Below are positions 1 to 4,082 of a stretch of DNA of 6,719 nt, piece after piece; the stretch's first letter is position 1; each line of letters opens with the position of its first letter. A program made the translations under genes and the position numbers. Location: assembly GCA_030630015.1 (NCBI GenBank), contig DAOVNV010000137.1, positions 1 to 6,719 on the forward strand, given 5' to 3'. This stretch comes from Desulfuromonadales bacterium. GTDB lineage: Bacteria > Desulfobacterota > Desulfuromonadia > Desulfuromonadales > BM103. A model generated the notes under the pieces. That model did not search any database, was not told where the DNA came from, and saw only the letters and a list, made by a program, of their open reading frames with translations.

Positions 1-11
1 ACTCATTCGAT

Positions 12-464
12 TCACTGTGCCTTGATCACAATCTTTTTTGGTTTGGCCGCGACCGCCTTGGGCAAAACAAGGCTCAGCACACCGTGTCTGGCTGCAGCTG
101 TAATCTTGTCCGTATCAACAGCAACCGGGATTTTGATCGTCCGGTGGAAATCACTGCCGCTGCGCTCACGGTGCAGCCATCTGCGGTCTGGACCTTCAAG
201 GTCGGTATCTTGACCGACATGAGCCAGGGTCAGAGTATCTTCCAGCATCGTCATCTCAATCTGCGTCGGATCAACTCCAGGCACCAAGGCCTCGACATAA
301 ATGTTGTCATCGTCCTCACGAAGATTGACCTGCAAACTGGAACTTGCAGTGAAACAAGGCAGTCCAGACCGGTTCAATAAACGATCCAGTTCTGTCCCGC
401 GAAAAACGCTGTCAAACTCACGGGGCAATTGTTCCAGTTCTCTAAAAAAATTCAGACTCAACAT
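12..464 (-). CDS. hsp20: Small heat-shock protein, Hsp20/alpha-crystallin family
   Basis: A 150-residue protein, typical length for a bacterial small heat-shock protein. Members of this family are ATP-independent cytoplasmic holdases that bind unfolding proteins and pass them to DnaK/ClpB. The N-terminal arm (about 1-43, with FFREL near the start) precedes the alpha-crystallin domain (about 44-136). That domain shows the hallmark A-x-x-x-G-V-L-x-L-x-x-P signature at 124-135 (ARHGVLSLVLP at 125-135) and the VEALVPGV strand near 57-64. The C-terminal tail ends KKIVIKAQ, so it has the I-x-I anchor (I145, I147) used in oligomer assembly. The start is fixed by an excellent AAGGAGGT ribosome-binding site 8 nt upstream. 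It lies downstream of and in the same direction as a sigma-54 activator gene, 243 bp away, with its own promoter candidates in between. Family assignment is secure; the client range cannot be read from sequence. Confidence 0.96.
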   Translation of the reverse strand: MLSLNFFRELEQLPREFDSVFRGTELDRLLNRSGLPCFTASSSLQVNLREDDDNIYVEALVPGVDPTQIEMTMLEDTLTLAHVGQDTDLEGPDRRWLHRERSGSDFHRTIKIPVAVDTDKITAAARHGVLSLVLPKAVAAKPKKIVIKAQ

Positions 465-472
465 AACTTTTT

Positions 473-480
473 ACCTCCTT
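473..480 (-). promoter_or_regulatory. Strong ribosome-binding site of hsp20
   Basis: On the minus strand the sequence is AAGGAGGT, essentially a full anti-16S match, with an 8-nt A/T-rich spacer to the ATG at 464-462. It fixes the hsp20 start. Its last four bases (AGGT) can pair with an ACCT at 485-488 (see findings). Confidence 0.9.
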
Positions 481-491
481 GGATAGGTTGG

Positions 492-507
492 CCCGGTTAA
501 CTCCGGG
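492..507 (-). other. Stem-loop in the hsp20 5' leader
   Basis: Inverted repeat CCCGG / CCGGG with a 6-nt loop, in the untranslated leader predicted from either hsp20 promoter candidate and 12 nt upstream of the ribosome-binding site. It has no following T-tract, so it is not a standard terminator. It could stabilise the leader or be part of a temperature-sensitive structure; the function is unproven. Confidence 0.4.
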
Positions 508-533
508 TTGATTGGTTACCTCATCCAGTAGTT

Positions 534-550
534 ATCAAGAGCTGTGCCAA
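534..550 (-). promoter_or_regulatory. Candidate sigma-54 (-24/-12) promoter of hsp20
   Basis: The minus strand reads TTGGCAC, then AGCTC, then TTGAT. The -24 box TTGGCAC matches the sigma-54 consensus fully. The -12 box has TTGA where TTGC is expected, at the correct spacing, so the usually conserved GC is GA here. Transcription would start near 522-525, giving a leader of roughly 60 nt. An enhancer-dependent activator is the next gene upstream, which raises the likelihood; the -12 mismatch lowers it. Confidence 0.42.
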
Positions 551-563
551 CCTGCCAAGAAAA

Positions 564-591
564 ATTATATGCCGTATTTACAGGAAGTTAA
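564..591 (-). promoter_or_regulatory. Candidate sigma-70 promoter of hsp20
   Basis: On the minus strand there is a perfect -10 box TATAAT (569-564) and a weak -35 TTAACT (591-586, four of six) with a 16-nt spacer. Transcription would start near 557, giving a leader of about 93 nt. I found no sigma-32 box pair and no CIRCE operator near hsp20, so this housekeeping-type promoter may supply basal expression. Confidence 0.5.
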
Positions 592-629
592 AGGAGGGCT
601 CTACAAGGTGCGGCAACTTACAACGTCGC

Positions 630-653
630 AAAAAAGCGTTGCAAGCGACGCTT
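630..653 (-). terminator. Probable intrinsic terminator of the sigma-54 activator gene
   Basis: Reading the minus strand, AAGCGT, an 8-nt loop and ACGCTT form a 6-bp stem that runs into a T-tract (six Ts, two of them in the stem). It lies 55-78 nt past the activator stop codon. Competing pairings exist in the same stretch (CGTCGC 624-629 with GCGACG 645-650), so the exact fold is uncertain. It suggests hsp20 is not simply co-transcribed with the activator. Confidence 0.5.
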
Positions 654-655
654 GA

Positions 656-670
656 GACACTGAAAGTGTC
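656..670. promoter_or_regulatory. Perfect dyad GACACT-N3-AGTGTC, possible enhancer site
   Basis: A 15-bp perfect inverted repeat centred at 663, about 115 bp upstream of the sigma-54-like -24 element that faces hsp20. Size, symmetry and distance resemble upstream activator sites bound by Fis-type helix-turn-helix domains of NtrC-family proteins. It could instead be a minor hairpin in the 3' end of the activator transcript. Confidence 0.35.
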
Positions 671-676
671 GCAAGC

Positions 677-697
677 CGAGAAGCGAGAGGCGAGAGG
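677..697. repeat. Three-copy heptamer tandem repeat
   Basis: Three consecutive 7-bp units, CGAGAAG, CGAGAGG and CGAGAGG, end 10 bp from the activator stop codon. One substitution separates the first unit from the other two. A short intergenic tandem repeat that may vary in copy number by slippage. Confidence 0.7.
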
Positions 698-707
698 CGC
701 CCTGCCT

Positions 708-2189
708 TCAACACCCCAAATCCTGCCGGGACAGGCCAAGCTTTTTCAGATAGCGATACAGGGTGGCGCGATGCACGCCCAACAGGCGGGCTGCGGCGGT
801 CAGGTTGCCGGCAGTTGACTGACAGGCTTCGCGGATTTCATCTGCATCCAGATCAGCCGGCTTGGTGGTCCTTTTCGGCATCTGCAGTGGAGCTGCCGGG
901 ACGGGCTCGGCCAGGGCCAACCTTCGCGTGTCAGGCAGCAGCACATGCTCATTGAGCAGCGGATAGGGCGGCACAATCCGCGATCCCTCGCTGCCCACTT
1001 CCGGCCCCCAGTCGCCGGGAGTGAAATCCTGGCGCTCACTGATCCATTCCCTGAAAGCTCGTGCACCGATCACCTCGGCATGGGTTTCGACAAAAACCCG
1101 TTCGAGTACGTTGCGCATCTCCCGCACATTACCAGGCCACAGATAGGCCTGCAAAAGGGCCATGGCTTCGCTGGTCAGAAAGTGGACCTGCCTGCGATAT
1201 CTGCGCCGGAACAGTTCCAGGAAATACTCGACCAGCAGCGGGAGATCTTCAATGCGCTGGCGCAGCGGCGGCAAATGGATGCGCAGCACGGCAATCCGGT
1301 GATACAGGTCCGCTCGAAAACGCCCTTCATGGACCATTCGCTCCAGGGGAATGTTGGTTGCACCGATCACCCTGACATCGACGGACTGACTCTGTTCGCT
1401 GCCGACCCGCTCCAGGCGGCCCTCTTCCAGGACGCGCAACAGCTTGGCCTGGGCGTGTAGAGGCATGTCGCCGATTTCGTCCAGGAAGATTGAGCCCAGG
1501 TGAGCACGCTCGAAACGACCACGATGAGAGCGCACCGCCCCGGTGAAAGCCCCCTTTTCATGACCAAAGAGTTCCGACTCAAGCAGTTCAGGGGAGATGG
1601 CCGAGCAATTAACGGCCACGAAAGCACGAACACGCCGCGCTCCTTGCTCGTGCAGAGCCCGCGCTACCAACTCCTTGCCCGTACCGGTCTCGCCGGTAAT
1701 CACAACTGCGGCATCCGACCCCGCATAGAGCTCGATCTTGCGGTAGACCTCCAGCATTCCGGGGCTGCTGCCTACCAAACCATATTTTCCGGGAGGAGGA
1801 TGAATGCGGCCCTGCCCGACGGGAAGGGGCTTGAAATAGAAATGAACCTGACGCAGATGACGGTCTTCACTGAGCCCACCAATCAGGACCTCGGCCTGCA
1901 ACTGGCAATCGATTGGCGACAGGAAGTGGACGGCTATATTGTGCAGGGTTTGGTTATGAGCAAGGGCCTCGTCAGCAAGATAGTCGAGCCCAGGACTGAC
2001 ATCGGGGAACATCTCCCGCAGGAAAAAGCCCATGGCTTCGGGAGCTGCCGCCCCCGTCCAGCGCGACAGAGCCGGCGACAGCTGGTCGACAATCCAGATA
2101 CCATCGGCTTGGCTGGAAACCACCAGATCCGGTGCACGCACCGGGGGATTCGAGGAAGACGTTTCAATGATGATTTCGGGTTCGGACAT
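708..2189 (-). CDS. Sigma-54-dependent Fis-family activator with PAS-like N-terminus
   Basis: A 493-residue bacterial enhancer-binding protein that would remodel sigma-54 RNA polymerase by ATP hydrolysis. The N-terminal segment (about 25-122) begins ADGIWIVDQLSPALSRWTG, which resembles a PAS fold; there is no phospho-receiver domain. The AAA+ domain (about 136-385) has Walker A GETGTGKE (166-173), the sigma-54-contacting GAFTGA loop (213-218), Walker B SIFLDEIGD (233-241), an arginine-finger region FRADLYHR (291-298) and sensor II WPGNVREMRN (351-360). After a Pro-rich linker (about 388-447) comes a Fis-type helix-turn-helix (about 448-486, NLTAAARLLGVHRATLYRYLKKLGL). The ATG at 2189 is preferred because GGGAG sits 5 nt upstream. 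An ATG at 2207 has AGGAG only 2 nt away, and one at 2294 would add 35 Cys-rich residues unlike the family. It is divergent from the ATPase gene and upstream of hsp20, both possible targets. The signal sensed is unknown. Confidence 0.93.
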   Translation of the reverse strand: MSEPEIIIETSSSNPPVRAPDLVVSSQADGIWIVDQLSPALSRWTGAAAPEAMGFFLREMFPDVSPGLDYLADEALAHNQTLHNIAVHFLSPIDCQLQAEVLIGGLSEDRHLRQVHFYFKPLPVGQGRIHPPPGKYGLVGSSPGMLEVYRKIELYAGSDAAVVITGETGTGKELVARALHEQGARRVRAFVAVNCSAISPELLESELFGHEKGAFTGAVRSHRGRFERAHLGSIFLDEIGDMPLHAQAKLLRVLEEGRLERVGSEQSQSVDVRVIGATNIPLERMVHEGRFRADLYHRIAVLRIHLPPLRQRIEDLPLLVEYFLELFRRRYRRQVHFLTSEAMALLQAYLWPGNVREMRNVLERVFVETHAEVIGARAFREWISERQDFTPGDWGPEVGSEGSRIVPPYPLLNEHVLLPDTRRLALAEPVPAAPLQMPKRTTKPADLDADEIREACQSTAGNLTAAARLLGVHRATLYRYLKKLGLSRQDLGC

Positions 2190-2372
2190 GGCTGCTCCCG
2201 ACTTCATAACTCCTAGCAAACACCAACAATCTAATCTGTCCCGGCCTCCAGCGCAACCGTCATGAGGCAAAAAAACATTATCAATCCAGAGCACAGCAGT
2301 ATACGACTCGCATCACCCCGCAACGAATGGTATAAATAAACCAGGCTGTGGGATGGGTCAGGCGAAAAACCT

Positions 2373-2388
2373 TGCCATGCGCATGGCA
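2373..2388. promoter_or_regulatory. 16-bp perfect palindrome, candidate operator
   Basis: TGCCATGCGCATGGCA is a perfect palindrome midway in the divergent region, upstream of the TATACT promoter candidate of the ATPase gene. It is a plausible binding site for a dimeric helix-turn-helix protein, possibly the divergent activator, acting as autoregulator or on the ATPase gene. On the minus strand it is followed by AAGGTTTTT and so superficially resembles a terminator, but no minus-strand gene lies upstream that would need one. Confidence 0.45.
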
Positions 2389-2431
2389 TCTGAACTTGGG
2401 CTGTCAGAACGAAAAGACTGCCCGACCCTCC

Positions 2432-2459
2432 TTTATAAACCAACCGAATAGGCTATACT
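2432..2459 (+). promoter_or_regulatory. Candidate sigma-70 promoter of the AAA+ ATPase gene
   Basis: The -10 box TATACT (2454-2459, five of six) has a weak -35 TTTATA (2432-2437, four of six) at 16-nt spacing. Transcription would start near 2466, giving a leader of about 50 nt. An alternative is the extended -10 TGGTATAAA at 2328-2336, which has no matching -35 and would give a leader of about 175 nt. Confidence 0.42.
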
Positions 2460-2502
2460 TAAGCGAGAGACTTCCTGCCTTTTTTCACAGCTTCAATGAT
2501 CG

Positions 2503-2508
2503 AAGGAG
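2503..2508 (+). promoter_or_regulatory. Ribosome-binding site that sets the ATPase start
   Basis: AAGGAG lies 8 nt before the ATG at 2517. It falls inside the reading frame that could begin at the ATG at 2496, so it argues for 2517 (or the adjacent ATG at 2520) as the true start. Confidence 0.85.
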
Positions 2509-2516
2509 CAACAACC

Positions 2517-3941
2517 ATGATGAAGAGACGCCTCGGCCAAAAAATGCTGGACGACAAAGTCGTCACCAAAGCACAGATACGTGAAGCCTTGGGACGGCAA
2601 CGCCTGCATGGTGGCCGCCTGGGACAGAATCTTCTTTCGCTCGGCTACATTTCAGAAGATCAACTGGAAACCTTCCTGAAACGGACTCCCCAGGCTCCGG
2701 AGACAGTCGAAGAAACCGGTCTGGAACTGGAGTTCATCGCTGACCTGACCCTCAAGCACGTCATGAACATGGGGCCCTTCCGACTCAGTGATCTGTCCCT
2801 GCGCATGGGCCTACCGAGCGCTATTCTCGATGAGGCGATTGAACTGCTGCGCCGGGAAAATCTGGTTGAGGTGCGCAGCGCAACCCAGTTCGTCAAATCC
2901 TCTTTCAATTTCATCGTCACCGATCTCGGCAAGGTCCGCGGCAACGAACTCATGGAAATCTGCCGCTACGTGGGGCCGACACCGGTCATCCTGGAAGACT
3001 ATCGCACGATGGTCGAGAACCAGTCCATCCAGAACATCATGGTTGATGATGCGACCGTATCGCGTGCGTTTTCCGAAATTGTCATCAGCGACCACCTGCT
3101 CAAACGGCTTGGACCGGCAATCAGCTCCGGGACCCCGATGTTTATGTACGGCCCTCCCGGCAACGGCAAGACCACTATTTCCGAAACCATTGGTCAAGTT
3201 CTGCCGGAAACAGTCTATATCCCTTACGCCCTGTTTGTCGGCGGGCAGATCATCAACATCTTCGACCCGGTCAACCATATTGCCATCGACAAAAACGGCT
3301 ACGGGGAAGAGCCGGACGAAACAAGCGTCGACCAACGCTGGGTTTTGATTCGCCGGCCTGTCGTCATCACCGGCGGAGAACTGACCCTGCGCATGCTGGA
3401 CTTGGAATTCAACAGCATTGCCAAGTTTTACGAGGCCCCCTTGCAGATGAAGGCCAACAACGGCCTCTTCCTGGTCGATGACTTCGGACGCCAGCAGATG
3501 GATCCGCAAAATCTGCTGAACCGCTGGATTGTCAATCTCGACCGGCAGATTGATTTCATGTCGATGCATACCGGCATGAAATTCGAAATTCCGTTCGACC
3601 AGCTGGTCATCTTTGCCACCAATCTGGAACCTAAAACCCTGGTTGACGAGGCCTTTCTACGTCGGATTCGCTACAAGATAAAAATTGACCACCCCAACGA
3701 AAGTGAGTTCGAGGAGATTTTCCGGCGGGTCTGCAGGATGAACGCGATCACGTTTGAACCCGACATCTTCGAATACCTGATTGAACACTGGTATCGCCGC
3801 CTGGATAGACCGTTGAATGCATGTCATCCACGCGACCTGGTCAACCACATTATCGATACTTCGCGTTATCACAACAAGCCTCCGGAACTGACCCGCGACG
3901 CTATCGACCTGGCTTGTGAGAATTATTTCGTGGAAATGTAG
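2517..3941 (+). CDS. AAA+ ATPase with MshEN-like N-terminal domain
   Basis: A 474-residue soluble ATPase with no signal peptide or membrane segment. Residues 5-28 and 34-57 are two copies of the RLGxx(L/I/V)2xxG pattern typical of the GspE/MshE N-terminal domain. A winged-helix-like segment follows (about 86-145: SDLSLRMGLPSAILDEAIELL, then FIVTDLGKVRGNEL, a wing followed by a helix). The AAA+ module (about 185-390) has Walker A GPPGNGKTT (212-220), Walker B LFLVDDFGRQ (317-326, D321/D322), sensor 1 VIFATNLEP (364-372, N369) and a candidate arginine finger in FLRRIRYKI (R382/R383). A helical lid follows to the C-terminus. The GPPGNGKT form and the long insert before Walker B recall MoxR/dynein-related chaperone-like ATPases rather than secretion ATPases, and it lacks the GspE-type ATPase core. 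The substrate is unknown. It is divergent from the sigma-54 activator and ends at a strong hairpin before the helicase gene. Confidence 0.9.
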   Translation: MMKRRLGQKMLDDKVVTKAQIREALGRQRLHGGRLGQNLLSLGYISEDQLETFLKRTPQAPETVEETGLELEFIADLTLKHVMNMGPFRLSDLSLRMGLPSAILDEAIELLRRENLVEVRSATQFVKSSFNFIVTDLGKVRGNELMEICRYVGPTPVILEDYRTMVENQSIQNIMVDDATVSRAFSEIVISDHLLKRLGPAISSGTPMFMYGPPGNGKTTISETIGQVLPETVYIPYALFVGGQIINIFDPVNHIAIDKNGYGEEPDETSVDQRWVLIRRPVVITGGELTLRMLDLEFNSIAKFYEAPLQMKANNGLFLVDDFGRQQMDPQNLLNRWIVNLDRQIDFMSMHTGMKFEIPFDQLVIFATNLEPKTLVDEAFLRRIRYKIKIDHPNESEFEEIFRRVCRMNAITFEPDIFEYLIEHWYRRLDRPLNACHPRDLVNHIIDTSRYHNKPPELTRDAIDLACENYFVEM

Positions 3942-3977
3942 TACAGGCTAATACCTGAAGCACAAATACTCTTGGCA

Positions 3978-4015
3978 AAAGGCAGAAACAACCCTTAAGG
4001 GTTGTTTCTGCCTTT
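3978..4015. terminator. Strong intrinsic terminator after the ATPase gene, possibly bidirectional
   Basis: A perfect 38-bp inverted repeat: AAA plus the 14-nt arm GGCAGAAACAACCC (3981-3994), TTAA in the centre, then the exact reverse complement of the arm and TTT. It lies 36 nt past the ATPase stop codon. The plus strand continues TTTATTCTGT and the minus strand TTTTGCC, so the T-tract is short on both sides. It separates the ATPase gene from the helicase gene. Confidence 0.72.
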
Positions 4016-4043
4016 ATTCTGTATCCTGTGTCCTGTATTCTGC
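4016..4043. repeat. Degenerate four-copy heptamer repeat
   Basis: Four consecutive 7-bp units, ATTCTGT, ATCCTGT, GTCCTGT and ATTCTGC, follow the hairpin immediately and end 39 bp before the helicase ATG. The consensus is (A/G)T(T/C)CTG(T/C). A fifth, poorer unit (ATTTTCA) may follow. It contributes most of the spurious hydrophobic extension in the helicase reading frame. Confidence 0.65.
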
Positions 4044-4082
4044 ATTTTCATCCGTTCCATCTGCTTAAGCCACTCAACTACC

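Larger units (their letters stand above)
2190..2516. other. Divergent intergenic region between activator and ATPase genes
   Basis: This 327-bp stretch has no credible gene. It holds two candidate -10 elements for the plus-strand ATPase gene (TGGTATAAA at 2328-2336 and TATACT at 2454-2459), a 16-bp perfect palindrome (2373-2388) and the ATPase ribosome-binding site. For the activator there is a GATAAT -10-like sequence on the minus strand (2282-2277) without a good -35. An AGGAG on the minus strand (2214-2210) lies too close to the ATG at 2207 to be a good ribosome-binding site. Confidence 0.7.

Noticed and set aside
569..655. 28-codon plus-strand frame (or 15 codons from a GTG at 608, after a good AAAGGAGGG)
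   Set aside because: No promoter was found, its end coincides with the activator terminator hairpin and the peptide has no recognisable feature. The Shine-Dalgarno match makes it worth recording but not annotating.
2190..2294. Upstream in-frame extension of the activator to an ATG at 2294 (35 extra residues)
   Set aside because: The extension is Cys-rich and unlike the family's N-termini, and a GATAAT -10-like sequence lies inside the proposed upstream part. The ATG at 2189 has a well-spaced GGGAG.
2300..2313. TATACGACTCGCAT resembles part of a T7 RNA polymerase promoter
   Set aside because: Only a partial match, lacking the conserved initiation part. No phage genes are nearby; chance similarity.
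2385..2401. TGGCAT...TTGG after the palindrome as a sigma-54 promoter
   Set aside because: The spacing between the two boxes is one base too long and the GC of the -12 box is absent.
2231..2443. 70-codon minus-strand frame with a hydrophobic stretch in the divergent region
   Set aside because: It has only a TTG start with no preceding ribosome-binding site and no recognisable family. The AAAGGAGGG on this strand lies after the start and has no start codon at proper distance.
2350..2464. GG-N10-GC matches on the plus strand (2350-2363 and 2451-2464) as sigma-54 promoters for the ATPase
   Set aside because: Flanking bases do not fit TGGCAC or TTGC, so only the minimal GG/GC spacing is present.
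4002..4082. Upstream TTG start for the helicase, giving a hydrophobic 27-residue N-terminus that mimics a signal peptide
   Set aside because: The TTG is inside the terminator hairpin and the residues are encoded by the hairpin and heptamer repeat. A cytoplasmic DNA helicase should have no signal peptide.
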